Of a DNA stretch of 64,000 nucleotides, positions 15,108-24,889 are shown in pieces. The stretch is from an uncultured Bacteroidales bacterium (GTDB lineage Bacteria > Bacteroidota > Bacteroidia > Bacteroidales > F082), in contig CAJOEP010000003.1 of assembly GCA_905233445.1 (NCBI GenBank), positions 1-64,000 of the forward strand. The letters are read 5' to 3'. The notes beneath the pieces are model-generated. The model was given only the letters and a program-made list of their open reading frames with translations, was not told where the DNA came from and searched no databases. Every line of letters begins with the position of its first letter. Positions within the stretch are counted from its first letter, which is position 1. Position numbers and translations under genes: made by a program.

Positions 15108-15899
15108 ATGATTATTCTTAATAATAAGAATGCCATCGTAACTGGCGCAAGTTCAGGAATCGGAGCAGCCATCGCTCGTCGCCTCGCCAAGGAAAAATGC
15201 AATCTTTTCCTTACGGGACTTGGCGAAACACAGCTTCATGAAACCAAAGAAACATGCGAAAAAGAGGGCGTCAAAGTTTATTTTAAAGAATGTGATTTCG
15301 CCAATTTTGCATCGATTGACGAGTTGGTGAAAGAAATAAAAAAAATCGGCTTTCATATAGATTTATACGTTCTTAACGCTGGGATATCACAACGCGACCG
15401 CGGGCTCGAAACTGATTTTGCTATCGACCAGAAAATCATGCAAATCAATTATTGGAGCAGCGTGTATCTCATCAAGAAGTTTAAAGACGAGATTTTGGCA
15501 TCAGAGCATGTCAACGTGTCTGTAACCACATCATTAGCAGGACTTTTCGGTTTTCCGCTGAGGACTTCCTATTGCGCTTCAAAGCATGCATTGTTCGGTT
15601 TTTTCGAATCGTTGGATCTTGAATATCCTAATATTCACGTCACATTTTTGATACCGGGACGCATAAATACACCAATCAGCAAGAGCGCATTGAAGGGAAA
15701 TGGTGAGCAATACGCGAAAATGGACGCCGGACAAGCAAAAGGCCTCGACGTTGACAAGGCCGCAAAACGGGCGGTGAAAGCCATCAAAAAAGAAAAACAT
15801 CGCAAGCTCATCGGCAAAAGCGAGATTCTGATGGCATATATTAATAGGTATATCCCTTGGCTTTATTATAAAATTGCAAACAAAATATCCCCGACATAA
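15108..15899 (+). CDS. Short-chain dehydrogenase/reductase
   Basis: The 263-residue SDR has TGASSGIGAAIARRL, LNAGIS (a variant of NNAG), and the active-site run SLAGLFGFPLRTSYCASK. The C-terminus (MAYINRYIPWLYYKIANK) is basic and amphipathic, suggesting membrane association as in DHRS7-type SDRs acting on lipid substrates. It is coupled by a TAATG overlap to the double-VOC protein. It is a separate paralogue of the SDR at 12884-13708, divergently transcribed around a shared promoter region. The substrate is unknown. Confidence 0.82.
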   Translation: MIILNNKNAIVTGASSGIGAAIARRLAKEKCNLFLTGLGETQLHETKETCEKEGVKVYFKECDFANFASIDELVKEIKKIGFHIDLYVLNAGISQRDRGLETDFAIDQKIMQINYWSSVYLIKKFKDEILASEHVNVSVTTSLAGLFGFPLRTSYCASKHALFGFFESLDLEYPNIHVTFLIPGRINTPISKSALKGNGEQYAKMDAGQAKGLDVDKAAKRAVKAIKKEKHRKLIGKSEILMAYINRYIPWLYYKIANKISPT

Positions 15900-16969
15900 T
15901 GAGAAGACAAAAAGAGAAAGTTATCTGCGGCATACAGCAGGTAGGAATTGGAGTTGAAGACCTTCAGAAAGCATGGAAATGGTACAACCGAAACCTCAAC
16001 ATCGAAATACCGATGGTTGACGATGACGGTGTTGCAGAGCGCATGCTTCCTTATACCGGCGGCAAACCTCAGCCACGGCATGCCATCCTCGCCATCACAC
16101 AGCGTGGAGGCGGCGGTTTTGAAATCTGGCAGCCCAAAGGCAGAAAAGTGGTCTATCCGAAAACACCTCTTCAACTGGGTGACTACGGCATCAACATCTG
16201 CAAAGTCAAGTCAAGAGACATGTTTGAAGCTTACAACTTTTTTTTAGACCACGAGATAACTATTCTAAGCGACATCAGCACATCGTCATTGGGTATTGAG
16301 CACTTTTACATTCAGGACCCATGGGGCAATATTTTTGAGATAGAAAAAGACGATTATTGTTTTATCGATGCCGATAAGCATACTGGAGGTTCCAACGGTG
16401 TGGTCATTGGCGTGTCAAATATGGAAAAATCGATAGAGTTTTACAGCAAACTCCTAGATTATGACATAGTTGCATTTGACAAGACAGATGTATTCAACGA
16501 TTTCAAGGATCTTCCTGGCGGAAAATGCAAGATTCGTCGTGTTGAGTTACGCCGCTCTAAACCGGTCTGCGGCCCGCTCAGCGACTTGATGGGCAACTCG
16601 CATATTGAACTGGTGCAAAACCTTGATATTGAAGCACATAAGACTTTGGAAGGCCGCTGGTGGGGCGACCCCGGATTCATTCATCTTTGTTTTGATGTGC
16701 GTAATATGGATAAGGTACAGGAAGCTGCCAAGGCACTCGGTCACGAATTCGTGTGTGACAGTGGAGCCAACTTCGACATGGGAGACGCCAACGGTCACTT
16801 TACATACGTTGAAGATCCCGACGGCACCCTCATTGAGTTCGTTGAGACTTACAAAATCCCTGTAATCAGAAAGTGGGGAATCTATATCAACCTAAAACGC
16901 AGGAGCGACTACAAGCCGCTGCCGAAATACATCACGAGGGCGTTAAAGCGCATGAGAGTGGAGTTATAA
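15899..16969 (+). CDS. Two-domain VOC (glyoxalase/dioxygenase superfamily) protein
   Basis: The 356-residue protein has two vicinal-oxygen-chelate modules: residues about 8-150 (QQVGIGVEDLQKAWKWYN ... IQDPWGNIFEIEKD) and about 160-325 (VVIGVSNMEKSIEFYSKLL ... YVEDPDGTLIEFVET). Metal ligands of the type His/Glu fit in each repeat (HFYIQDPWGNIFEIE, HLCFD, LIEFVE). The family includes glyoxalases, extradiol dioxygenases and 4-hydroxyphenylpyruvate dioxygenase; I cannot choose between them. Its start overlaps the SDR stop, so the two probably act in one pathway. A strong hairpin terminator follows. Confidence 0.75.
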   Translation: MRRQKEKVICGIQQVGIGVEDLQKAWKWYNRNLNIEIPMVDDDGVAERMLPYTGGKPQPRHAILAITQRGGGGFEIWQPKGRKVVYPKTPLQLGDYGINICKVKSRDMFEAYNFFLDHEITILSDISTSSLGIEHFYIQDPWGNIFEIEKDDYCFIDADKHTGGSNGVVIGVSNMEKSIEFYSKLLDYDIVAFDKTDVFNDFKDLPGGKCKIRRVELRRSKPVCGPLSDLMGNSHIELVQNLDIEAHKTLEGRWWGDPGFIHLCFDVRNMDKVQEAAKALGHEFVCDSGANFDMGDANGHFTYVEDPDGTLIEFVETYKIPVIRKWGIYINLKRRSDYKPLPKYITRALKRMRVEL

Positions 16970-17003
16970 AAAAAAAGCGCCGCCCTGCGGGCGGCGCTTA
17001 ATA
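16970..17003. terminator. Strong bidirectional terminator
   Basis: AAGCGCCGCCC (16975-16985), a TGC loop and GGGCGGCGCTT (16989-16999) form an 11-bp perfect stem, with an A-run before it. It separates the converging VOC and ompH genes. Confidence 0.88.
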
Positions 17004-17005
17004 TT

Positions 17006-17515
17006 TTAGAGTCCGAGTTTCTTTTTGACATCGGCAGTGATGTCGATAGCGCTGTCGCCGATAGAAAGGATGACTGTCTTTTCAAACACATAGGCCATAC
17101 CTTTTTCTTTCACTACGTCGTCGATAGCTTTCTTGATCTTATCAAGCATTGGTTTTGAAAGCTCATCTTGTTTTGCTGCGAAGTCGGTTTCAGCGTTTGC
17201 CTGAAAATCTTGAATTCTGCTCTGAAGGTCAAGGATTTCCTTTTCCTTTGTCTGGCGGGCGATGTTCGGCCATGTAGCTGAGTTGGCTTCATATTCTCTC
17301 ATTTTATTCTGATATTCAACAGCCATAGCCTGAAGTTGGGCTTGAAGTTCGCCATAATAAGCCTGCAAATCCTGCTGGATTTTCGCGCTTTCCGGCATCA
17401 TATCAATGATAGTCTGTGAGTCAACATAACCGATTTTCTGTCCCTGTGCGTTAGCTCCGAAACCGATTCCTAATGCTAACACTAACAAAATAAATACTTT
17501 AGTTAATCTTTTCAT
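17006..17515 (-). CDS. OmpH/Skp family periplasmic chaperone (copy 1)
   Basis: The 169-residue protein has a signal peptide (MKRLTKVFILLVLALGIGFGANA), then GQKIGYVDSQTIIDMMPE and a long charged coiled coil (AYYGELQAQLQAMAVEYQ ... KEKEILDLQSRIQDFQ). The end, GMAYVFEKTVILSIGDSAIDIT, is typical of Skp. Skp holds unfolded outer-membrane proteins in the periplasm before BamA folds them. It has its own full promoter (17549-17580) and is the last of the bamA-ompH-ompH gene run. Confidence 0.9.
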   Translation of the reverse strand: MKRLTKVFILLVLALGIGFGANAQGQKIGYVDSQTIIDMMPESAKIQQDLQAYYGELQAQLQAMAVEYQNKMREYEANSATWPNIARQTKEKEILDLQSRIQDFQANAETDFAAKQDELSKPMLDKIKKAIDDVVKEKGMAYVFEKTVILSIGDSAIDITADVKKKLGL

Positions 17516-17548
17516 TTTTATAAATTTTAATTATTCTCTAATTTTTTG

Positions 17549-17580
17549 CAAAAATACGACTTTTTTGTCAATGCGTCAAA
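17549..17580 (-). promoter_or_regulatory. Promoter of the first ompH/skp gene
   Basis: On the minus strand, TATTTTTG (17549-17556) and TTTG (17577-17580) are spaced by 20 bases, an excellent match. It lies 33 bases before the ATG at 17515. Confidence 0.65.
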
Positions 17581-17594
17581 TATTTTTACAATGT

Positions 17595-18224
17595 TTATTT
17601 CTTTCCTTCCGAGCCTTTGCCGCCGCCCGCGTTGCCTTTGGTACCTGTTCCGCCTGTATTTCCGCCACGTTTTCTATCCTGACGGCGCACTGTCTGCATC
17701 ACATTTCCGATTTCATCGAGAACATCATCGCTGATGTCGAACTTGTCGTTGCAATAAAGGATTGAGGTTCCAGAGGCTTTGTCAAAGACAAAAGCATAGT
17801 TTTTAACTTGTGCCACCTGGCTGATTGCGTTGTAAATCTTCTCCTGGATAGGCTGAATCAGCTCGATACGCTTGGTAAACAGTTCGCCTTCAGGACCGAA
17901 ATACTGCATCTGCAACGCTGTCAGCTCTTGTTCTTTTGCAGAGATTGCCTCTTCTTTTTTCCTCTTCATGTCATCAGAAAGAAGAACTGCCTCTGTCTGG
18001 TAGTCGCGTTTCATCTGGTCGAGCTTGTCGCGCAAGGTTTTCAACTCTTTCTGCCATTTTACCGACATCTGGTTTATTTCCTCCTGAGCGTCGCCGTATT
18101 CCGGAATATTCTGCAGGATATAATCCGTGTCCACGTAGGCATATTTCTGATTGCCTTGGGCTTTTACTGTTGTCGCCCCGAGTATCATGAGGAATGCAAG
18201 CAATAAAATTTTCGTTGTCTTCAT
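17595..18224 (-). CDS. OmpH/Skp family periplasmic chaperone (copy 2)
   Basis: Starting at the ATG at 18222-18224 gives MKTTKILLLAFLMILGATTVKAQ, a clean signal peptide. The mature part begins NQKYAYVDTDYILQNIPEYGDAQ and has a long coiled coil (about 50-110). A low-complexity Gly/Lys/Arg tail follows (RRQDRKRGGNTGG ... KGSEGKK) that copy 1 lacks. It starts 24 bases after bamA, in the order bamA-ompH2-ompH1, supporting a shared job in outer-membrane protein assembly. Confidence 0.9.
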   Translation of the reverse strand: MKTTKILLLAFLMILGATTVKAQGNQKYAYVDTDYILQNIPEYGDAQEEINQMSVKWQKELKTLRDKLDQMKRDYQTEAVLLSDDMKRKKEEAISAKEQELTALQMQYFGPEGELFTKRIELIQPIQEKIYNAISQVAQVKNYAFVFDKASGTSILYCNDKFDISDDVLDEIGNVMQTVRRQDRKRGGNTGGTGTKGNAGGGKGSEGKK

Positions 18225-18248
18225 ATTTCTATCGAATTTTATCATTTT

Positions 18249-20906
18249 TTAATCTATTGAACCGCCAATTGAGAAGTGGAACTGGCTTCCTGACGCGTCT
18301 TTTGCACCTGGCACTTCGTCGAAGCCGTAGCCCCAGTCGAGGCCGAGCATACCGAACATCGGCAGATAGATGCGCACGCCCACACCAGCCGAGCGATACA
18401 AATCGAACGGGTTGAACTTGTCGAATCCGAGCCAGCAGTTACCTGCTTCGACAAAGGTGAGCGCGTAGATTGTAGCCGACGGGTTCAGAGTGAGCGGATA
18501 ACGCAGCTCCATGGTGTATTTTGCAAAGATATTACCACCCTCGCTGCTATTTGAGGTATAATCAGGAGTCAATGAGGTGTTGGCATAGCCTCGCATACCA
18601 ATCAGCTCGCGGCCGTCGAAGTTGTAAGAGCCTGTCAGACCGTCGCCTCCGAGGCAGAAACGCTGGAACGGAGTGATACCGATGGATGGGTTATAATAGC
18701 CCAACAGTCCGAAGCGGGCTCGCGTCATGATGACCAGTTTGTCAAACACTTCGGTGTAAAGTGCAGCCTTGAATTTCCATTTATGGAACTCAACCCAGTG
18801 ATACATAGCGTCTTCACGCTCATCCGCATCTGAATATTCCTTCTCATAATCGACAGTATTGAAAGCCGAATACGGAGGCGTAACTTCAAGAGAAAGGACA
18901 AATTCCGAGCCGTAGCGAGGATAAATAGGGTGACTGGTGGAGTTACGTCCGAAGGTGATATTATAACCTATCAAATTGAAATTACCGTTACCAGTACCGA
19001 AGTTGAAGATATTCTTGTAATTGCTTAATGTATAGCGGATTACGTTGATTCCATTGTAGAGTGTGAAATAGTCATCAGGCCATTTCAAGCGCGTTCCGAT
19101 ACCTGCTGAGACACCTGTTTGTCTGAAGATACCCGTGGTTGCCGTATATGTGTTCTTGTATGTTGAATGATACACCGAAACGGTAAATGAGTTCGGTTTC
19201 TTGCCACCCAGCCATGGCTCAGTGAACGAAACACCATAATTAATATATGTTGTTCCATAAGTCTGGATTCGGAACGACAATTTTTGTCCGTCACCTGCAG
19301 GAATCGGTCGCCATGCATCCTTTTTGAAGAAATTCTTCAATGATACGTTATTGAGATTCAGGCCCAAAGAAAGCATAAGACGGTTGTATCCCCATCCTGC
19401 TGAAAGCTCAATCTGATCGTTTGGTGTTTCCTCGACTACGTAATTGATGTCAACGGTTCCGTCGGCTGGGTCCGGCTTGATATCAGGCACAAGTTTCTGT
19501 GCATCAAAGTATTGCAGCGCCGACAATTCGCGTATTGTTCTGATGATGTCGCCACGGCTGTAGAGCTGTCCGGGGCGAGTGTACATTTCGCGTATAATGA
19601 TACGGTCGTTAGTCTTAGTGTTACCCTCAACAGTAACATGTTTGATGGTCGCCTGATCGCCCTCGCTCATTCTCATCTCAAGGTCGATGGTGTCGTTTTC
19701 GACTCTAACTTCAACAGGGTCAATGCGGAAGAACAGATAACCGTCATCCATGTAAAGCGATGACACATCATATCCGCCCTCGCTATAAGTAAGGTTTTTG
19801 TCAAGCAGTTCCTGGTTATACACGTCACCTTTACGGATTCCGAGCACTTTGTTAAGAGTTGCTGTGTCGTATTTTGTGTTACCGACCCATGTAATGTTAC
19901 CGAAATAATATTTATCACCTTCGCTTATGGTCAAGGCAATTCCAATATTCCTGTCATCCATAACATACACTGAGTCTTTCACGATTTTTGCATCTCTGTA
20001 GCCCTTGTCGTTGTATTTCTTGATTATCAGTTTCTTATCATCTTCAAAATTACTCTCATCGAAACGCGAGGCTTTGAAAATCCTCGGTCGGATATTTTCT
20101 GTGAAGTACCAGCTTATTTCTTCTTCGGCTTTGGCCGGCCGGAGAGTAACAAGATCCCACAAGGTATTTACGAACGAGGCTCCGAGTGGGCGCAGTGGGT
20201 CGAATTTACCTCTGCGTTTTGTTTCCTTCATGGCCGAACGCACTTGGACATCCGTCAGCACCTCGTTGTCGTTCACCACAATCTCGCCAATGCGGACTTT
20301 ATGTTTTTTATCAACGTCGATAATAACGTTCACATAGTTATCCATTGTGGTGTCGGACACTGCAATCATTTTAACCTCAGTGTTGAGGAAGCCCTTGTCG
20401 GCGTAATATTTCTTTACTATTCCAGAGGTTTTGTTATATGTATGTTCTGTTGCGACATCTCCTCTTGTGATGTTTATTTTTTTTCTCAGTTCTTCTGCTT
20501 CAGACCTTTTTACGCCTTTGAAAGAGAATTTGCTTATTCTTGGGCGTTCTTTCAAATCGATATTAAGAAACACTTTTCCGCCAACTCTTTGAGTTTGAAT
20601 GATTTGAATATCTTCAAAAAGTCCCTGATTCCACAGATTTTTGATAGCTCGTGTTATTTTATCACCTGGCACTTTCACTGTCATGCCGACACGAAGGCCA
20701 GACAGCATAACAACCACTGCAGGATCGACAAACTCCACGCCTGTGACAGTGATTCCGCCTATTTCACACTCACGTGGCATTGAATAATCAATATCCGAAA
20801 GGTCATTTCCGACTTGAATCTGAGCGTTTGCCGCCAACCCTGTCAGAAGGAACATCCATAATGACAGGACAAGTGCATATATGTTATGTCGTTTTAAAAA
20901 AACCAT
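18249..20906 (-). CDS. bamA: Outer membrane protein assembly factor BamA
   Basis: I chose the ATG at 20904-20906, which gives an 885-residue protein with signal peptide MVFLKRHNIYALVLSLW ... AANAQ and starts four bases after uppS ends. Residues about 50-480 hold POTRA domains (ITVTGVEFVDPAVVVMLSGL, KISKFSFKGVKRSEAEELRKK, ITWVGNTKYDTATLNKVLGI, VTVEGNTKTNDRIIIREMY). The rest is the Omp85 barrel, with GAGVGVRIYLPMFGMLGLDWGYGFD near the end. BamA inserts beta-barrel proteins into the outer membrane. It lies in a porG-uppS-bamA-ompH run. The C-terminus ends in SIGGSID and not in the usual aromatic residue. Confidence 0.95.
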   Translation of the reverse strand: MVFLKRHNIYALVLSLWMFLLTGLAANAQIQVGNDLSDIDYSMPRECEIGGITVTGVEFVDPAVVVMLSGLRVGMTVKVPGDKITRAIKNLWNQGLFEDIQIIQTQRVGGKVFLNIDLKERPRISKFSFKGVKRSEAEELRKKINITRGDVATEHTYNKTSGIVKKYYADKGFLNTEVKMIAVSDTTMDNYVNVIIDVDKKHKVRIGEIVVNDNEVLTDVQVRSAMKETKRRGKFDPLRPLGASFVNTLWDLVTLRPAKAEEEISWYFTENIRPRIFKASRFDESNFEDDKKLIIKKYNDKGYRDAKIVKDSVYVMDDRNIGIALTISEGDKYYFGNITWVGNTKYDTATLNKVLGIRKGDVYNQELLDKNLTYSEGGYDVSSLYMDDGYLFFRIDPVEVRVENDTIDLEMRMSEGDQATIKHVTVEGNTKTNDRIIIREMYTRPGQLYSRGDIIRTIRELSALQYFDAQKLVPDIKPDPADGTVDINYVVEETPNDQIELSAGWGYNRLMLSLGLNLNNVSLKNFFKKDAWRPIPAGDGQKLSFRIQTYGTTYINYGVSFTEPWLGGKKPNSFTVSVYHSTYKNTYTATTGIFRQTGVSAGIGTRLKWPDDYFTLYNGINVIRYTLSNYKNIFNFGTGNGNFNLIGYNITFGRNSTSHPIYPRYGSEFVLSLEVTPPYSAFNTVDYEKEYSDADEREDAMYHWVEFHKWKFKAALYTEVFDKLVIMTRARFGLLGYYNPSIGITPFQRFCLGGDGLTGSYNFDGRELIGMRGYANTSLTPDYTSNSSEGGNIFAKYTMELRYPLTLNPSATIYALTFVEAGNCWLGFDKFNPFDLYRSAGVGVRIYLPMFGMLGLDWGYGFDEVPGAKDASGSQFHFSIGGSID

Positions 20907-20910
20907 TTTT

Positions 20911-21657
20911 TCACTTTTTAATCTGTTCGCTTGTCTTCCCGAATCTACGTTCTCGTCCTTGATAATCCAAAATAGCTTCATACAGATCCTCTTTCGAGAA
21001 GTCAGGCCAGTATTTTTTTGTAAAATAAAGTTCAGAATATGCTATTTGCCATAGCAGATAATTACTGATTCGTTCTTCACCGCTTGTACGTATCAGCAGA
21101 TCCGGGTCGGGCATAGTGGCAGTAGCTAAGCTATTGCTAATCAATGCTTCATCGATTTGTTCCGGATTTAACACACCATTTTTTACTTTTATTGCGATTT
21201 CTTGCATTGCCTTTGTCAGTTCCCACCGTCCCGAATAGCTGAGGCATAATGTCAACGTCATTCGGGTGTTATTTTTTGTTTTTTCGATAGCCGACATTAA
21301 GGCATCGTATTGTAAGTCCGGCAGTCGTTTAAGGTCACCGATTGCATTAAGACGTATATTATTGTCGTTCAATGTTTTAAACTCTTTTTTCAAAGCATTT
21401 GTCAGTAATGTCATCAGAGCATCGACCTCAAACGATGAGCGGTTCCAGTTTTCTGTGGAGAAAGCGTACAAAGTAAGATATTTCACGCCCAGTTCGGCGC
21501 AGGCTTTGGTGATTTCATGTACAGTATCTACACCATGTTGATGGCCGAAAACGCGCATTTTGCCCTGTTGCTTGGCCCAACGTCCATTGCCGTCCATAAT
21601 AATAGCGATATGCTGCGGAAGGCGTTCCTCAATAATCTTATCTTTCAGGCTTCCCAT
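20911..21657 (-). CDS. uppS: Isoprenyl transferase (undecaprenyl diphosphate synthase)
   Basis: The 248-residue cis-prenyltransferase builds the C55 carrier lipid for peptidoglycan and O-antigen from isopentenyl diphosphate. It shows [15 protein letters not shown] (the catalytic Asp), [37 protein letters not shown] and the C-terminal [19 protein letters not shown] with [10 protein letters not shown]. All conserved regions are present. It lies between the porG-like gene (three bases before) and bamA (four bases after). Confidence 0.97.
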   Translation of the reverse strand: MGSLKDKIIEERLPQHIAIIMDGNGRWAKQQGKMRVFGHQHGVDTVHEITKACAELGVKYLTLYAFSTENWNRSSFEVDALMTLLTNALKKEFKTLNDNNIRLNAIGDLKRLPDLQYDALMSAIEKTKNNTRMTLTLCLSYSGRWELTKAMQEIAIKVKNGVLNPEQIDEALISNSLATATMPDPDLLIRTSGEERISNYLLWQIAYSELYFTKKYWPDFSKEDLYEAILDYQGRERRFGKTSEQIKK

Positions 21658-21660
21658 TGT

Positions 21661-22491
21661 TTATTCGTAGTTTTTATATCTGTCTCTTTTATTACAATCT
21701 TTTCCATCCGGCAAAACAAATTTGTATGTCAGGGAGAAATTCAGGTATCCGAACCAGTCGTTGTCGGCCTTGTTTCCGCGTTGTATATAGAGATCACCAT
21801 TGTTATTCGTAAAATTAGTCGGATCGCTATACTCATTATTCACTGTGGGATAATAAGCGTGACAGTCGTCGAGCCAGTCGGTGAATGAGTAATCCCATCT
21901 CCATTCCAGAGCAACGCCGATTTTTTGTCCGAGACTGTATTTCACGCCCATTCCAAATGGAATCGACAATGCTGTTCTGCTGTATTTTCCGGTACCATCA
22001 TCAGGAATGTTCTGGTCGAAATCGACATCGGTCAAGACACTACAAAGTTCTGTGCCGTCGTTTGCTTTCGGGTTAAATCTCAGCACCGACACGCCGCCGA
22101 ACAGGTACGGTGACAATCCGCTACGTCTGCTTCCCGTGAAATAGTCGAGGAAGTTAAACTCTGCCATTAATGCCACGTCGTGAACCTTGGTATTGAACGA
22201 CAGTCCACGTTCCGGGCGGTAATTTGAGGTCTTGTCGCTGCCGTTAAGCTGTAGATTGGAATAAGTGAGACGGAAAGCCCATCGTGTGCCCTCATAATAT
22301 CTCACCAGGACGCCCCAGCCCAAATCGCTGCTGATGAAAGGCATTTTCGGGTTTATGTCACCCATATAATACGACAATCCCACGGAGCCGCCCACTTCAA
22401 AGACCTGGGCTTGCACCGTCTTCGGAGCAAGAAATTGTCCTGACAACAAGACAATCAACGCAATGATAAAAACTTTTTTACAATTCTTCAT
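21661..22491 (-). CDS. PorG-like (DUF6089) outer-membrane protein of type IX secretion
   Basis: The 276-residue protein has a signal peptide (MKNCKKVFIIALIVLLSGQFLAPKTVQAQ) and beta-barrel strands. It begins FEVGGSVGLSYYMGDINP and includes LGWGVLVRYYEGTRWAFRLTYSNLQL, VALMAEFNFLDYF and SPYLFGGVSVLRFNPKA. This matches the DUF6089/PorG family that anchors the PorK-PorN ring of the type IX secretion system to the outer membrane. T9SS cargo proteins in the same window (37177-40253) support this. It leads the uppS-bamA run with its own promoter. Confidence 0.85.
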   Translation of the reverse strand: MKNCKKVFIIALIVLLSGQFLAPKTVQAQVFEVGGSVGLSYYMGDINPKMPFISSDLGWGVLVRYYEGTRWAFRLTYSNLQLNGSDKTSNYRPERGLSFNTKVHDVALMAEFNFLDYFTGSRRSGLSPYLFGGVSVLRFNPKANDGTELCSVLTDVDFDQNIPDDGTGKYSRTALSIPFGMGVKYSLGQKIGVALEWRWDYSFTDWLDDCHAYYPTVNNEYSDPTNFTNNNGDLYIQRGNKADNDWFGYLNFSLTYKFVLPDGKDCNKRDRYKNYE

Positions 22492-22551
22492 TCGCTTACA
22501 ATTTCTTTCCTATTGATAGACAGTCGTTTAAACTTTTATCCAATAAACTGA

Positions 22552-22584
22552 CAAATATACGAATTTTTTGTTAATGTCAACAAA
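22552..22584 (-). promoter_or_regulatory. Promoter of the porG-uppS-bamA run
   Basis: On the minus strand, TATATTTG (22552-22559) and TTTG (22581-22584) are spaced by 21 bases. It lies about 60 bases before the porG-like ATG. Confidence 0.6.
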
Positions 22585-22589
22585 AAAAT

Positions 22590-23468
22590 CTAATTTCTCA
22601 CATCATTTCCCCAAAGCAGTTTTTTTCTGATGGCTTCGAAGAAATCTTTTTCTGGTAGTTTCACCATATTGAATGAGAAGTCAGCTTTTTTGATTTCAAG
22701 CTGTAAACCCTTGTCAACCAATTTAGTACGTGAATCAAGACTCAGGTCGTATGCATCGCATCGGCCGTCAACTTTAATTTTCACGACGCTTTTGTCAGAT
22801 ATAACGACGGGACGTACACTTAAATTGTGTGCGGATATAGGAGTTATCAAAAAACTATCATTATTTGGGGCTACGATAGGTCCGCCGGCGCTCAGCGAGT
22901 ATGCAGTGGAGCCGGTAGGTGTTGCCAAAATAAGACCGTCAGCCCAATATGTATTAAGCAGTTTATCATCGACGAAGACCTGTATCACGATTAGGCTGCT
23001 GCCGTCTTTTCGCATGACACTCAATTCGTTAAGAGCGTAGTTGATACCCTTAAACCGTTGTTCCTCCCCCACCAGTTCAAGCAATGAGCGCTTTTCGACC
23101 TCATAGTCGCCATCAAGAATCTTACGCACTGCATCAATTGTTTCAGAAGAAGAAACGCTTGAGAGGAATCCGAGTCGTCCCATATTGATTCCGAGCACTG
23201 GGATGGCAGTGTCGCGCACGTATTCAACAGAGTCGAGCATGGTGCCATCACCGCCGAAAGAGAAGAGGACATCGGCATTATCCTTGAGTTGCTCATACGA
23301 ATTAAATGTTTGATAATCAACATTTTCGCACAGACATCTTTTGATATCGTCAATCAAACCGCTGAAGACCATAGTCTCGGTACCGGCGTCTTTCAAAACG
23401 CGCAGGACTTCTTTCATAAGTCCGTCATAATCAGGGCCGAAGCCTCTGCCATATAATGCTATTTTCAT
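22590..23468 (-). CDS. nadK: NAD kinase
   Basis: The 292-residue enzyme makes NADP from NAD and ATP. Motifs are FSFGGDGTMLDSVEY (the GGDGT nucleotide site), GINMGRLGFLSS, LNELSVMRKDGSSLI, YWADGLILATPTGSTAYSLSAGGPIVAP and ISAHNLSVRPVVI, all canonical. It follows the BamA-like gene by 18 bases, so the two are probably co-transcribed. Confidence 0.97.
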   Translation of the reverse strand: MKIALYGRGFGPDYDGLMKEVLRVLKDAGTETMVFSGLIDDIKRCLCENVDYQTFNSYEQLKDNADVLFSFGGDGTMLDSVEYVRDTAIPVLGINMGRLGFLSSVSSSETIDAVRKILDGDYEVEKRSLLELVGEEQRFKGINYALNELSVMRKDGSSLIVIQVFVDDKLLNTYWADGLILATPTGSTAYSLSAGGPIVAPNNDSFLITPISAHNLSVRPVVISDKSVVKIKVDGRCDAYDLSLDSRTKLVDKGLQLEIKKADFSFNMVKLPEKDFFEAIRKKLLWGNDVRN

Positions 23469-23486
23469 AACAACAGTGTTTTCATG

Positions 23487-24884
23487 TTATATTGGAGCCA
23501 CGAGATGAACAAAGAATCCAGACTCACCCAAACCGTTAAAGCCGTACTCCAACCGCAAAACCTTATCGTAATACGTAACAAAATCTATGCCAAAACCTGT
23601 TCCGTAAATCCATTTATTTGCAATTTTCGAGTCAACCCCTTGAGGAACAACGACATTCCACGTATAAGCGAAGTCAAAAAATATGTTCGCGTAAAACGCC
23701 AGATGAATCTTCCCGAATCTATCATTTTTGATGAAAGGGATGTGTTTCGTTACCGGTTTAAGTATCTCGAACTTCAAGTTATTTTTACATATTGCATAAT
23801 TAAGAGCATCGATGACATATAGGTCGAAAGCTCTCACATAATCGTTATTATATCCTAAGCCCTGCGACAGAAAGTAAGGAGCCTTATTGCTGTCGGACAC
23901 TTTCGCTGTCACATTTGAAGCCCAGTAGAATCTGCCATATACAGGTGTATACCAATCAGCTGTCAGCTTTCCGTAGAATATGTCTGGCGAGTAATCGAAC
24001 AAACCAAGGCCGGTTTTTGTCAGTTCGAGTTCCAAATAATGACCGTCGAGGGGATAGTTATGGTCGTCACGGTAATCGTTTTTGAATATTGCCGACAGTG
24101 TAAAGTATTGAAAACGTGTGCCTTCCGCATTTAAAAAATCAGGATTGAGCACCGCAAGACTGTCGTTAAACGCTCTATCGTCGTAACTCAGTTGCAGATA
24201 CAACTTATTCCGATAACCGAACCGGTAATATGGCATAATTGATGCGTAAAACGATTCATGGGCGAATTTTTCATCTCCCTTAAAAAACTTCACTTTATCA
24301 TTTTCCGTTAAATAAGCCACCTCTCTATTTCTGGTATAACCGACAGATGTTTTGATTCCAAGTCGCTGTCTATGAGTAACATACGGAACATCATAGGTTA
24401 AACCATAGTTTTGGTTATAGCCGCCAATGACAATAAGGTCGAGTTCATGTTTAAGTCCCCACAGGTTGCTATAAACCAAGTCGAAGCCATAGCTTAAACG
24501 ATTGATATTATCTGCTTCATACCAAGAGCGCAGGTTACGGTCGGCATATGCCAAATATGGAATTGGCCACAAGTACCATCGTTCCACAACACTGATTGTC
24601 AACGTTTTAGTTACAATACCGGCAGTATCGGAATCGACGAGCCAGTCAAAATCGACGAAATTAAACAAGGAGGTGTTGATCAAATTCTCACGGCTTTGTT
24701 TAATTGTCTCATCAGAGCAGACGGTATCGCCTTTACTGAATAACAATTCTCTATCTATGGTTGACAATTTTGTAACTTTATTGCCTTTCACAGTAATGTT
24801 TGATACCACGAAACAGTCTTCTTGCTGTTGTGCGACAGCCACAACAGATAACATCACCAGCAGCACTACAATCAGTCTTCTCAT
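23487..24884 (-). CDS. Second Omp85/BamA-superfamily outer-membrane protein
   Basis: From the ATG at 24882-24884 the 465-residue protein has a signal peptide (MRRLIVVLLVMLSVVAVAQ). It then has a single POTRA-like segment (VVSNITVKGNKVTKLSTIDRELLFSKGD) and a barrel domain (about 120-465; YRDDHNYPLDGHYLELELTKTG, WASNVTAKVSD, GTGFGIDFVTYYDKVLRLEYG). It is much shorter than BamA and resembles Bacteroidota BamA/TamA-like accessory proteins. The exact substrate is unknown. It starts five bases after the rsgA stop. Confidence 0.82.
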   Translation of the reverse strand: MRRLIVVLLVMLSVVAVAQQQEDCFVVSNITVKGNKVTKLSTIDRELLFSKGDTVCSDETIKQSRENLINTSLFNFVDFDWLVDSDTAGIVTKTLTISVVERWYLWPIPYLAYADRNLRSWYEADNINRLSYGFDLVYSNLWGLKHELDLIVIGGYNQNYGLTYDVPYVTHRQRLGIKTSVGYTRNREVAYLTENDKVKFFKGDEKFAHESFYASIMPYYRFGYRNKLYLQLSYDDRAFNDSLAVLNPDFLNAEGTRFQYFTLSAIFKNDYRDDHNYPLDGHYLELELTKTGLGLFDYSPDIFYGKLTADWYTPVYGRFYWASNVTAKVSDSNKAPYFLSQGLGYNNDYVRAFDLYVIDALNYAICKNNLKFEILKPVTKHIPFIKNDRFGKIHLAFYANIFFDFAYTWNVVVPQGVDSKIANKWIYGTGFGIDFVTYYDKVLRLEYGFNGLGESGFFVHLVAPI

Positions 24885-24889
24885 AAAGA